DNA of 64,000 nucleotides from Burkholderiales bacterium (GTDB lineage Bacteria; Pseudomonadota; Gammaproteobacteria; Burkholderiales; Casimicrobiaceae): contig JADZDD010000035.1 of the NCBI GenBank assembly GCA_020851235.1, positions 62,001 to 126,000 of the forward strand, given 5' to 3'. The notes under the pieces are model-generated. The model was not told the origin of the DNA. It did no database searches and worked only from the letters and a program-made list of their open reading frames with translations. Positions 44,467-52,628 of the stretch are shown here, in pieces; position 1 is the stretch's first letter; the number at the start of each line of letters is the position of its first letter. The position numbers were made by a program, and so were the translations under genes.

Positions 44467-45597
44467 CTATCGGCCGCCGCCTGACATGGCGAGGATGATG
44501 AACACGATGACCACGAGGACGATCAGCGCGATCTTCCACGGGCTCTTCGGATACTCGCCCGCGATCGCGCCGGTCACGCCGTTTTGCACGACCTGGAAGG
44601 CCCGCCGCCCATAGTGGTAGCTCATGAGCCACACGGGGGCCAGGATGTGCTTGAACGTCTGTCCCGAGTACGAGGTGTGTACGACGAGATTGCGATACGT
44701 GTCGCCGGGAATCTGCCGCGCGCACATCTGCGTGATCTTCGCCTCCATCGCATCGCGCGCACGCTGCGCGGCGCCGACGAGGTCGATCTGGTAGCGCTCC
44801 ACGATCCAACCAGCGACGTAGCCCGCGTCGTAGCGCTTGAGCGACTGCGTCGGAAACGGCTCGATCCCTCGGAGCAGGTTGGGATGCACGCCGATCGAGG
44901 CGCAGACGAGATCATCGTCGAAGAAGTGCGACAGCGACCCCGCCGCCGGCTCCCAGCGGACATGGCGCACCTGGCGCGTGCGCGTCTGTCCACCCTCGCT
45001 GTACGTCTCGGTGGTGTAGTAGTAGTGCCCGGCCTCCGCCGTCCAGCGCGCGTCGACTGCGGCGTCGAACGTCCAGTACGGCAGATAGATGCCCTTGACG
45101 GTATCGGTGAGTGCGCGCCGCTTCAGTGCACGCGGGGCGAGCCATAGCTTGCCGTACCACTGCCGGATGCGATCGCGCGCGGTCGCCTCGCTCACCGCGA
45201 AAGGCAGGACGCTCTCGGGGCTGAACGCCGGCTTCGTCTCCTCGTACGCGACGAGTTGCGCCGAACCGCAGAACTCGCAGTTTTGCGCCTGCCGCGCCGG
45301 GTCGAAAACGGAAATCGCGTTGCAACTCTGGCAACGGACCTGCCGCGTGGCGCGCTTCCAGCCACGCTCGTCGTCGCCGATGCCACGCAGCGCCGTCACG
45401 AGGTCGTGCTCGACGATCTCGCCGGTGCCTTCGTCGAACTTCGCCGGAGATTCGGTTCCGCAGAACGGACAGATGAGCTTTTGCTTCGCCGGATTCCAGA
45501 TCGCCTGGCCCCCGCAGGCGGGACAGGCGAGCTTGGCGAGAGCCGCAGTCGGCGACGGATCGGGGGCCGCGCCCGCGCGGGGAGGAAGCTCGGGCAT
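44467..45597 (-). CDS. Zinc-ribbon membrane protein, YdjG-like
   Basis: The 376-residue protein opens with two zinc-ribbon pairs (Cys25/28, 43/46; Cys89/92, 107/110) and ends with a transmembrane helix (about 354-370) and a GGGR tail. Between lies a domain with WxFDAAVDARWTAEAGHYYY. The layout matches Bacillus YdjG, a membrane partner of the SPFH protein YdjI in the PspA system. The ATG at 45597 shares its A with the stop of the DUF4019 gene (TGATG). The SPFH gene is two genes upstream, which supports this reading; the function is inferred. Confidence 0.75.
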   Translation of the reverse strand: MPELPPRAGAAPDPSPTAALAKLACPACGGQAIWNPAKQKLICPFCGTESPAKFDEGTGEIVEHDLVTALRGIGDDERGWKRATRQVRCQSCNAISVFDPARQAQNCEFCGSAQLVAYEETKPAFSPESVLPFAVSEATARDRIRQWYGKLWLAPRALKRRALTDTVKGIYLPYWTFDAAVDARWTAEAGHYYYTTETYSEGGQTRTRQVRHVRWEPAAGSLSHFFDDDLVCASIGVHPNLLRGIEPFPTQSLKRYDAGYVAGWIVERYQIDLVGAAQRARDAMEAKITQMCARQIPGDTYRNLVVHTSYSGQTFKHILAPVWLMSYHYGRRAFQVVQNGVTGAIAGEYPKSPWKIALIVLVVIVFIILAMSGGGR

Positions 45598-46031
45598 CAG
45601 CGCATGAGATACCCGACGACGCGCCACTTGCCGTCGGCGTCGCGCTCCAGGGTGAGCGTCTCGACCGCGTCGGGACGCTTCTCGAATTCGGCGCGAAAGA
45701 TCATCACGACAAACTCGCCCGGCACGGCGGCGGTGCCGGCGGAGGGCTGGACCGAGACGATCGTGCGCCGCAGGTTCCTGCCGAACTGGCTGCGGGCCGC
45801 ATGCAGAGCGCTCGCCCACTGCGCCTGCGTGATCGCGTCGCGAAAGCGCTTCGCGGCGCTGTCATAGGTGCCGGCGACGTCGTCGGCGTCGGCCAGTACG
45901 AGCCAGGCCATGCCCGCGCCGTGCGCCTCAGACAGCCGCGGATCCTGCGCCAACGCCGGGAACGCTGCCGCGAGCGAGGCGGCGACAAGCGTCGCGAGCG
46001 CCGCGCGGCGCGCCACGTTGCAGGCGCGCAC
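45597..46031 (-). CDS. DUF4019-type secreted protein
   Basis: The 144-residue product has a signal peptide (cleavage near ALA-QD) and the DUF4019-like sequence MAWLVLADADDVAGTYDSAAKRFRDAI plus GEFVVMIFRAEFEKRPDAVETLTL (each quoted in part). The GTG at 46031 lies two bases after the SPFH stop, so translation is probably coupled. Small periplasmic or envelope protein of unknown role, sandwiched between the SPFH and zinc-ribbon genes. Confidence 0.75.
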   Translation of the reverse strand: MRACNVARRAALATLVAASLAAAFPALAQDPRLSEAHGAGMAWLVLADADDVAGTYDSAAKRFRDAITQAQWASALHAARSQFGRNLRRTIVSVQPSAGTAAVPGEFVVMIFRAEFEKRPDAVETLTLERDADGKWRVVGYLMR

Positions 46032-46033
46032 GC

Positions 46034-47122
46034 TCAGCCCGCGAGGAATGCGTCGACCGCCGCGCGCGTGACGCGCCACTGCGTGCCGATGCGACGACCC
46101 TTGAGGTCGCCCGCCTCGAGGCTCGCAAGCACGTCCGACTCGCCGACGCCGAGCAACTGCGCCACCTGCTGTGGGGTCATGAGATCGAGTGTCGCGGCGG
46201 GTGCGGCGGGTGCGGCGGCCGCGGGTGTCGCCGGGGCAGCGACCCCGGGATTCGCTTGCGCGAGGATGCCGCCGGGCTGATTCATCATCTGCTGCGCAAG
46301 CGCCATCCCCATCGCGAGTTCGGCACCGGCGCCGCCGATTCCGCCACCGCCGCTGCCGCTCGCCATGCCCTGACCCATCTGATACTTGACGTAGTCGTTC
46401 AGGTTGCCCACCGCCGCCATGCTCGAGCGCTTGTCGATGGCGGCTTCCACCTCGGGCGGAACCGACACGTTCTCGAGGACGAAGGTCGTCATCTCGAGTC
46501 CGTACTTCGCCGTGATCGCGGGATTGATGAGCGGCAGCAGCGCTTCGCCCAACTCGCCATAGCGCGAGGCGACGTCGAGCGCCGGGATCCTGGCAGTGGC
46601 GAGCGCATCGGTGAACACCGACACGATGCGTGAACGCATCGTGTCGTTGAACTCGTCGAGCCGGAAGTGATCGTCGGTCCCCGCGACCTCCTTCAGGAAC
46701 CGGGGCACGTCGACGACGCGGAAATCGTACGTGCCGTAGGCGCGCAGGCGCACGATGCCGAAGTCGGCGTCGCGCATCATCACCGGATTCGCGGTGCCCC
46801 ACTTGTTGCCGGTGAAAAGCCGCGTGACGACGTAGTAGACGTCGGCCTTGAACGGGCTCTCCAAGGCGTACTTCCAGCTCTTGAGGTTCGTGAGGATCGG
46901 GATGTTGTCGGTCGTGAGCGTGTGCTTGCCCGGGCCGAACGTGTCGCCGAACTCGCCCAGGTACACGAACTGCGCGACCTGCGATTCGCGCACGATGAGC
47001 TGCGCGCCGTTCTTGATCTCCTTGTCCTCGTCGGGGAAGCGGTACGACAGCGTGTCGCGCGAGTCGTCCGTCCACTCGATGATGTCGATGAACTGCTTCT
47101 TCAGGAAATCGATGATCGCCAT
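46034..47122 (-). CDS. SPFH-domain protein (YdjI-like) with a C-terminal helix-turn-helix domain
   Basis: The 362-residue protein has an N-terminal SPFH/band-7 domain of the YdjI type (starts AIIDFLKKQFIDIIEWTD, then VRESQVAQFVYLGEFGDTF), a Gly-rich and Pro/Ala-rich linker (about 255-310), and a final domain of about 48 residues: MTPQQVAQLLGVGESDVLASLE followed by GRRIGTQWRVTRAAVDAFL. That end is of the excisionase/MerR-like helix-turn-helix type used as a binding module. The virion-core-protein name given to some homologues comes from a viral relative and does not mean a phage gene. Membrane-associated scaffold in the PspA/YdjGHI context is the best guess. Confidence 0.82.
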   Translation of the reverse strand: MAIIDFLKKQFIDIIEWTDDSRDTLSYRFPDEDKEIKNGAQLIVRESQVAQFVYLGEFGDTFGPGKHTLTTDNIPILTNLKSWKYALESPFKADVYYVVTRLFTGNKWGTANPVMMRDADFGIVRLRAYGTYDFRVVDVPRFLKEVAGTDDHFRLDEFNDTMRSRIVSVFTDALATARIPALDVASRYGELGEALLPLINPAITAKYGLEMTTFVLENVSVPPEVEAAIDKRSSMAAVGNLNDYVKYQMGQGMASGSGGGGIGGAGAELAMGMALAQQMMNQPGGILAQANPGVAAPATPAAAAPAAPAATLDLMTPQQVAQLLGVGESDVLASLEAGDLKGRRIGTQWRVTRAAVDAFLAG

Positions 47123-47156
47123 CGGTGCCTCGTGTGCGATGCGAAAGACGTGCGGA

Positions 47157-47984
47157 TTACGACTTCTTGGCGCTGGCGAGCTTCTTTGCTTCCGCCTCGC
47201 CCGTGGCGAGCTCGGCCTCGAGCCGCTGTGCCGGGAGCGCGCCGGGGATGATCGTACCGTCGGCGAACACCAGTGTCGGCGTGGCGTTGACCTTGTACTT
47301 GGCACCGAGCGCGGCGAGCTTCGCCACCGGGTTGTCGCACTCGCCCTTGTTGTTGGGCAGCGCGCCGGTTGCGTAGTAGGCATCCCACGCCTTGGCGCGA
47401 TCGTCGGCACACCAGATCATGCGCGACTTGCGCGCGGCGTCGGGGTGCAGACTGTCGATCGGGTACAAGAAGGTGTAGATCGTCACGTTGTCGACGGTCT
47501 TCAGTTCCTGCTCGAGCTTGGCGCAGAACGGGCAGTCGGGGTCGGAGAACACGAAGAGCGTGCGCTCGCCGGAGCCCTTCACCGTCTTGATCGCGAGATC
47601 GACCGGAAGCTGCGCGACGTCGACGCGGTTGAGCTTGCGCTGGCGCTCTTCGGTGAGGTTGACTTTCGTGTCGCTGTCGTACATCGCGCCGACCACGAGA
47701 TACTTCGCCTTGGCGTCGGTATAGACGATGCGATCGTCGAACTGGACCTCGTAGAGGCCGAAATACGGTGACTTGATCACGCCCCGCACCTCGGCGCCGG
47801 GGAACTTCTGCTCCAGGACCTTCTTGATGCCGGCGGCCTCGGGACTCGACGCGGCAGGGGCTGCGGGCGCGGCCACGGCGGGCTGCGGCTTGACCGGCTG
47901 CGCAATGGCCGCGCCGCTGCCGAAGCACGCGGCAGCGATGAGGGTGAGCGATGCGCGCATGGCAAGGCGCGAAAGGGAATCCAT
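47157..47984 (-). CDS. dsbC: DsbC/DsbG-type protein disulfide isomerase
   Basis: Periplasmic protein of 275 residues with a signal peptide (cleavage near AIA-QP), a linker, an N-terminal dimerisation domain (about residues 45-110) and a thioredoxin domain with the active-site Cys pair CPFC (near 149) and the cis-Pro in NATPTLVF. It isomerises wrong disulfides using DsbD electrons. Upstream is a ubiquinone hydroxylase gene. I use dsbC because the CPFC pair and length fit, although DsbG is close. Confidence 0.85.
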   Translation of the reverse strand: MDSLSRLAMRASLTLIAAACFGSGAAIAQPVKPQPAVAAPAAPAASSPEAAGIKKVLEQKFPGAEVRGVIKSPYFGLYEVQFDDRIVYTDAKAKYLVVGAMYDSDTKVNLTEERQRKLNRVDVAQLPVDLAIKTVKGSGERTLFVFSDPDCPFCAKLEQELKTVDNVTIYTFLYPIDSLHPDAARKSRMIWCADDRAKAWDAYYATGALPNNKGECDNPVAKLAALGAKYKVNATPTLVFADGTIIPGALPAQRLEAELATGEAEAKKLASAKKS

Positions 47985-48043
47985 GAACGTTGTCTCCACG
48001 ATGGAACGGCGGCACACGAGCGTGCGAAGCGCCATTGGACAGT

Positions 48044-49219
48044 CTAGCGCAGTGCAGGTTGCGCGAGCGCGCGTTTGAGCGGCGCGAACCGATCGACGGC
48101 GGCCATGCCGACGTTGCGCAGGAGCGCGATGCCCGGCTGGCGCAGCCCGAAAAGACGCACGAGGCCGTCGGTGACCGCCTGCATCGCAAAGACGGGCTCG
48201 GTCCGGCGGCGGGCGTAGCGACCCAGCGTGAGCGCTGCCCCCGGATCGGTGAGCGGGCCGCGTGCGGACAAGGCTTCGGCGAGCGCGCGCGCGTCGCCGA
48301 AGCCCAGGTTCACGCCCTGCCCGGCGAGCGGATGCACGCCGTGCGCGGCGTCGCCGACGAGCGCGAGGCGGTGACCCACGGTCGTGGCCAGGCGCAGCAG
48401 CGCGAGCGGAAAACCCGCCGACGCGGAGATCGACTGCAGCGCGCCCAGCGCGTGTCCGCCGGCATCGGCGACACGCTGCGCTAAGGCCTGCGGTTCCAGT
48501 GCAAGGAGTTCGGCCGCGAGCCCGTCGGGTGCGGACCACACCATCGACATCTGCCGCTCCGGCAGCGGCAGCCACGCGAGGACGCTGCCGTCGCTGCGAA
48601 ACCACTGGCGGGCGGTGCCATGATGCGCGCGCTCGCAGGCGAAATGGGCGACGACCCCCTGTTGCCCGTACGGTCTGGGTGGTGTGAGGATGCCGGCGGC
48701 CTGTCGCACCCAAGACCGGACGCCGTCGGCGGCGACCAGGAGCCGGCCGGCGAGCGTGTGCCCGGCCAGCGCAAGCACGGCGCGATCGGCGGCGAACTGC
48801 AATCCGACGAACGGCGCTCCGCCGAAGGGCTCGACGCCGGCCTCGAGGGCGGCGGCGGCGAGCGCGTTGCGCAGCGCTCGCTCTTCGACGACCCAGGCCA
48901 GGGCGCGCTCGCCCAGTTCGTAGGCGGAAAACTCGAGGCGCGCGCCGCGGTCGGCGCGAACGTCCATCGCCTCGATGGGCGCCATCCGGTCGCCGGCAAG
49001 GCGCTGCCAGGCGCCAATCGAGCGCAGGAACTCGGCGCTGCCGGGGCTCACCGCGAAGACACGAAGATCGAATCCGGTGTCATCGTCGGCGGCGACGCCG
49101 ATCGGTGCAGCGTCGGCGATGGCGACCGACAGCCCGGCCTGCGCCGCGGCAGCCGCAAACGCAAGGCCGGGCAATCCGGCGCCTGCGACCACGACATCCC
49201 AGACCGCGTCGGTCGTCAC
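48044..49219 (-). CDS. UbiH/UbiF-family FAD monooxygenase, ubiquinone biosynthesis
   Basis: Aromatic-ring hydroxylase of 391 residues. FAD motifs are [15 protein letters not shown] at the N-terminus and [20 protein letters not shown] (about 285-305), the UbiH/UbiF/UbiI signature. It probably hydroxylates a polyprenylphenol intermediate of ubiquinone; which ring position cannot be told. The GTG at 49219 overlaps the hslV stop (GTGA), so it is translated with hslV. Confidence 0.88.
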   Translation of the reverse strand: MTTDAVWDVVVAGAGLPGLAFAAAAAQAGLSVAIADAAPIGVAADDDTGFDLRVFAVSPGSAEFLRSIGAWQRLAGDRMAPIEAMDVRADRGARLEFSAYELGERALAWVVEERALRNALAAAALEAGVEPFGGAPFVGLQFAADRAVLALAGHTLAGRLLVAADGVRSWVRQAAGILTPPRPYGQQGVVAHFACERAHHGTARQWFRSDGSVLAWLPLPERQMSMVWSAPDGLAAELLALEPQALAQRVADAGGHALGALQSISASAGFPLALLRLATTVGHRLALVGDAAHGVHPLAGQGVNLGFGDARALAEALSARGPLTDPGAALTLGRYARRRTEPVFAMQAVTDGLVRLFGLRQPGIALLRNVGMAAVDRFAPLKRALAQPALR

Positions 49220-49761
49220 GATGGCGCCGCCAGCACTTCGATGACGTGGTTCTGGTTCGTGTAGATGCAAAGATCGCCGGCGATGGTCAGCGCCTCCTTC
49301 ACGATCTCGGGTGCCGCGAGCGCGCTGTGGGTGAGCAGCGCGCGGGCGGCCGCCTGCGCATACGCCCCACCGGACCCGATCGCCACGATCCCCAGTTCGG
49401 GTTCGAGCACGTCGCCGTTGCCGGTGATCACCAACGACGAATGCGCATCGGCGATGGCGAGCATCGCCTCCAGACGACGCAGGATCCGATCGGATCGCCA
49501 GTCCTTGGCCAGTTCCACCGCCGAGCGCACGAGATGACCCTGGTGCTTCTCGAGTTTCGCCTCGAAGCGCTCGAACAGCGTGAAGGCGTCGGCGGTCGCG
49601 CCGGCGAATCCGGCGAGCACGCGGTCGTGATAGAGCCGCCGGATCTTGCGCGCCGTCGCCTTGATGACGATGGCGCCCAGCGTGACCTGGCCGTCACCCC
49701 CCAGGGCGACGACGCCGTCGCGACGGACCGAGAGGATGGTGGTGCCGTGAAAGGATTCCAT
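49216..49761 (-). CDS. hslV: HslV, ATP-dependent protease catalytic subunit
   Basis: Threonine protease that with the HslU ATPase forms the HslVU chaperone-protease. The 181-residue protein has the propeptide MESFHG before the catalytic Thr7 ([10 protein letters not shown]), a pattern usual in Betaproteobacteria, and the conserved [15 protein letters not shown] and [13 protein letters not shown]. All key residues seem present. hslU, which normally follows immediately, is not next to it: the downstream gene encodes a ubiquinone hydroxylase. Confidence 0.94.
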   Translation of the reverse strand: MESFHGTTILSVRRDGVVALGGDGQVTLGAIVIKATARKIRRLYHDRVLAGFAGATADAFTLFERFEAKLEKHQGHLVRSAVELAKDWRSDRILRRLEAMLAIADAHSSLVITGNGDVLEPELGIVAIGSGGAYAQAAARALLTHSALAAPEIVKEALTIAGDLCIYTNQNHVIEVLAAPS

Positions 49762-49800
49762 GACGGGATGCGAAGCGAGCGCCGCGTGTGCGGCCGGCCA

Positions 49801-51063
49801 TTACGGCAACTTGCGCACGAAGTGCCGCGGCGAGATGCCGATGAGGAGGAGCAGCGCGCGAACGATCGGCGTCGCCCCGACGATCTGGACCGCCCGGCGC
49901 TGCGCCTCCACGCGATTGATGGCATTGAGCAGCGCACCGGCACACACGAAATCCACACGCTGGACCGCGGTCATGTCGATGACGACGACGGACTGGCTCG
50001 TCGCATGCTCGGCGATGCGCGCCATCGCGGGCGCACACGCACCGGCCATGACGCCGGTCCAGGCGAGCACGTCGCCCGGTGCCGCATCGCCAAGTGCCGC
50101 ATCTTCCGCGGACGGGACCGTCATGTCGTCGACGGGCGCGCTGCCGCGGACTTCCGGTGGCGGCTCCCACGACGGCGGCGACTGCTCGAAGGCAACGGCA
50201 TACTCGATGGCGCGATCGTCGAAGGCCTCCTGCTTACGCTCGAATTGCAGGAACTCGAGCACCAGGAGCCACGCCCCTTCGCCGGCGTCGCGACCACGCC
50301 GCAACAGGATGTCGAGCGCGGCGTACAGCTTCTCGCCACGCTGGAGCGCGATCGGCACGCGCCGCGCGCGCCCGTACGCGAGCGCCTCGGCGAGGAGCCG
50401 CGCGCCGGCGTCGTCGAATCCCGCCACTTGCGCGAGGTCGAGGCGCACGGGCGCCCCCTTGTCGATCGCGCGCCGCAGGCCTTCGATCTGCGGCGCCGTG
50501 GTGGCGTTGAGCTTGCCGGTGATCACCGCGATCCCGCCCGGGGTCGCCTTGACGCGCGCCCCGGCACCCGCGGCTCCGGCGTCGCGCTCGTCCCAAGGCG
50601 GCGGCGAGCGTTCGAACTGGACGACGAAGCGCAAGGCGAGATCGTCGAAGGCGGCCCGGTCCCCCTGCGATTGGAGCACGTCGAAGAGACTGAGCCACGC
50701 GAGCACCGAACTGCGCGCATCGTGGTCGGCCGCCACCCCTTCCTCGAGGAGCGCGCGCGCCGGTTGCGTCTGGCCACTGGCGAAGAGCAGTGCCGCATTC
50801 TCGAGCACGGCGCAAAGGCCTGGGCTCGAGGCACCGACTTCGATCGGCGCCTGCGCCGGGGCCATGTCCATGAGGCTCGCCGCCGCCATCGAGATCTCGG
50901 CCGCAGGTTCGGCGCGCGGGCGGCTGCTGGTGCCGCGGCGTCCCTGCGCCTGGGCAGCGATGTCACGCGCCGAGACGACCGGACGCGCCGCCCCCTGCGT
51001 CGGCTTGACGACGGCCTTCGGAGTAGCCGGCTTCTTTGCCGGCGGCTTCGAGAACAGGGCCAT
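49801..51063 (-). CDS. Protein with duplicated STAS-like domains
   Basis: The 420-residue protein has two similar helical segments (AFDDLALRFVVQFERSPPPW near 140; AFDDRAIEYAVAFEQSPPSW near 280), each followed by a STAS-like domain (APVRLDLAQVAGFDDAGARL, partial quote; VVVIDMTAVQRVDFVCAGAL, partial). The N-terminal 70 residues are Lys/Ala/Pro-rich. STAS domains act as phosphorylation- or protein-binding switches. No transmembrane helix is evident. The gene stands alone between hslV and sodB; role unknown. Confidence 0.8.
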   Translation of the reverse strand: MALFSKPPAKKPATPKAVVKPTQGAARPVVSARDIAAQAQGRRGTSSRPRAEPAAEISMAAASLMDMAPAQAPIEVGASSPGLCAVLENAALLFASGQTQPARALLEEGVAADHDARSSVLAWLSLFDVLQSQGDRAAFDDLALRFVVQFERSPPPWDERDAGAAGAGARVKATPGGIAVITGKLNATTAPQIEGLRRAIDKGAPVRLDLAQVAGFDDAGARLLAEALAYGRARRVPIALQRGEKLYAALDILLRRGRDAGEGAWLLVLEFLQFERKQEAFDDRAIEYAVAFEQSPPSWEPPPEVRGSAPVDDMTVPSAEDAALGDAAPGDVLAWTGVMAGACAPAMARIAEHATSQSVVVIDMTAVQRVDFVCAGALLNAINRVEAQRRAVQIVGATPIVRALLLLIGISPRHFVRKLP

Positions 51064-51205
51064 GCGATCGAGGCGCGCGGTCAGGCGGCCGCGGACGTGT
51101 CGCCCCGCCGCCGACCGATCGCACCGCCGGCGCCTGCCTCCCGGAAGCAGCGCCTGCGCATGGGCGAGACGTCGACTCTCACGGCCCCTCGTGCGCGCCG
51201 GAAGG

Positions 51206-51796
51206 TCAGCCGAGGTTGCGGGCTGCGAAGTCCCAGTCGAGCAACTGGTCGATCACCGCGTCGACGTATGCGGCGCGCTTGTTCTGCTGGTCGAGGTAAT
51301 ACGCGTGCTCCCAGACGTCGATCGTGAGCAGCGGCTTCTGGTTCCGGGTGAACGGCACCTCGGCGTTCGGCGTCTTGACGACCTTGAGCGCACCGCCGTC
51401 GAGGACGAGCCAACCCCAGCCCGAGCCGAATTGCGACACGCTCGTGCTCGACATCTCCTTCTTGAAGCCATCGTAGCTGCCGAACGCGGCGTCGATCATC
51501 TGGGCAAGCTTCCCCGTGGGCTTGCCGCCGCCACCCGGCTTCATGCTGTGCCAGTAGAAGGTGTGATTCCAGACCTGCGCGGCGTTATTGAACAGCCCCG
51601 CCTTGTCGGCCTTGCCGGCGGTCTCGGTGATGATCTTCTCGAGGGTCGCACCTTCGTAGTCGGTGCCCTTGGTCAGATTGTTGAGATTGTCGACGTAGGT
51701 CTTGTGATGCTTGCCGTAGTGGAACGAGATCGTGTTGGCGGAGATGACGGGCGCGAGCGCGTTTTCGGCCCAGGGAAGCGGAGGAAGCGTGAACAT
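51206..51796 (-). CDS. sodB: Iron superoxide dismutase
   Basis: Converts superoxide to oxygen and hydrogen peroxide in the cytoplasm. The 196-residue length fits. Metal ligands are His26, His78 (NHTFYWH), Asp160 and His164 (DVWEHAYY). The NNAAQVWNHTFYW form with Gln is typical of iron, not manganese, enzymes. CAGGAGA lies 9 bases before the ATG. A TACAAT -10 (51832-51837, minus) fits a short leader. dksA lies upstream in the same direction. Confidence 0.96.
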   Translation of the reverse strand: MFTLPPLPWAENALAPVISANTISFHYGKHHKTYVDNLNNLTKGTDYEGATLEKIITETAGKADKAGLFNNAAQVWNHTFYWHSMKPGGGGKPTGKLAQMIDAAFGSYDGFKKEMSSTSVSQFGSGWGWLVLDGGALKVVKTPNAEVPFTRNQKPLLTIDVWEHAYYLDQQNKRAAYVDAVIDQLLDWDFAARNLG

Positions 51797-51831
51797 GATG
51801 AGATTCTCCTGACTCTGCGACGGGAAGGGCC

Positions 51832-51882
51832 CATTGTAAACAAGGCCAGTCGAGACCCGCGCTAGCAGGCGCTCCGGCCTTG
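51832..51882 (-). promoter_or_regulatory. sodB -10 and dksA terminator candidate
   Basis: CAAGGCC (51876-51882) and GGCCTTG (51841-51847) on the minus strand form a 7-base stem enclosing a shorter GC stem (GCGC-n6-GCGC), followed by TTTAC: a candidate dksA terminator. The same TTTACAAT contains TACAAT (51832-51837), a candidate -10 for sodB, so terminator and promoter would overlap. Confidence 0.4.
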
Positions 51883-51890
51883 GGGCAAGC

Positions 51891-52334
51891 TCAGTCGCCG
51901 TACAGCTTCTGGACACGCTCGCGGCGCTCTTGCGCCTCGAGCGAGAGCGTCGCGGTCGGACGGGCAATGAGCCGCGCCACCCCGATCGGCTCGCCCGTCT
52001 CCTCGCACCAGCCGTAGGAGCCGTCGTCGATCATGCGCAGCGACTTCTCGACCTTCTTCAAGAGCTTGCGCTCGCGATCGCGGGTGCGCAACTCGAGCGT
52101 GTACTCCTCTTCGAGCGTCGCGCGATCCGACGGATCGGTCGTGACTTCGTTCTCGCGCAGATGCTCGCCGGTGTTGTCGGCGTTTTGCAGGAGCTGGTCG
52201 CGCAATTCGAGGAGCTTCTTGCGAAAGAACGCGAGCTGGGCTTCGTTCATGTAGTCCTTCTCGGGCAGCTTGACGATCTCCTCGTCAGTGAGCTCGCGGA
52301 CTTTCTTGACGGCGGTTGCGGTTTTGGTGGCCAT
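51891..52334 (-). CDS. dksA: DksA, RNA polymerase-binding regulator, cysteine-poor type
   Basis: Binds RNA polymerase and with ppGpp adjusts rRNA and amino-acid promoters. Of 147 residues, the coiled-coil tip has Asp67, Asp70 and Ala72 (DPSDRA). The zinc-finger Cys positions are Cys110, Thr113, Ser131 and Ala134: only one Cys remains, so zinc is unlikely to be bound, as in the DksA2-like and many alpha/betaproteobacterial proteins. The ATG at 52334 (MATKTAT) is chosen; another ATG lies at 52346. TATAAT at 52419-52424 (minus) gives a leader of about 75-90 bases. Confidence 0.95.
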   Translation of the reverse strand: MATKTATAVKKVRELTDEEIVKLPEKDYMNEAQLAFFRKKLLELRDQLLQNADNTGEHLRENEVTTDPSDRATLEEEYTLELRTRDRERKLLKKVEKSLRMIDDGSYGWCEETGEPIGVARLIARPTATLSLEAQERRERVQKLYGD

Positions 52335-52628
52335 CCTTCTGTCCATTAACGTGGGCGCGGAAAGGCTCCGCAGAGCGCGTCGGGCACGGGCGCCGACCCG
52401 CCCGAAAGTGAATTGGGCATTATAGCGGGAAAAGCAACATCGATGCCATTTTTTCCCGCTTCTTGCGTATTTTGACCCCCGGATCGGGTCGCGGTATCGA
52501 TCCCGAGCGCTTCCTCGGACCGCCCACGACGCCGCACGGCACCACACCGACCGACCCGATCGGCGAACCGACCGCGCGAACCACCGCGCTACAATCGATT
52601 TCGCCCGCAACGACGAGGCTCGACCGCA
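52335..52628. promoter_or_regulatory. Divergent control region of dksA and the LacI-family gene
   Basis: This 294-base gap has TATAAT on the minus strand (52419-52424) toward dksA and TACAAT on the plus strand (52590-52595) toward the LacI-family gene. Both -35 regions are weak. The GC-rich dksA leader (52347-52410) can fold. No further structure was found. Confidence 0.5.

Noticed and set aside
46034-47122. Phage origin because the SPFH family is sometimes named virion core protein
   Set aside because: No phage genes nearby; the name comes from a viral homologue and the context is a membrane-protein operon.
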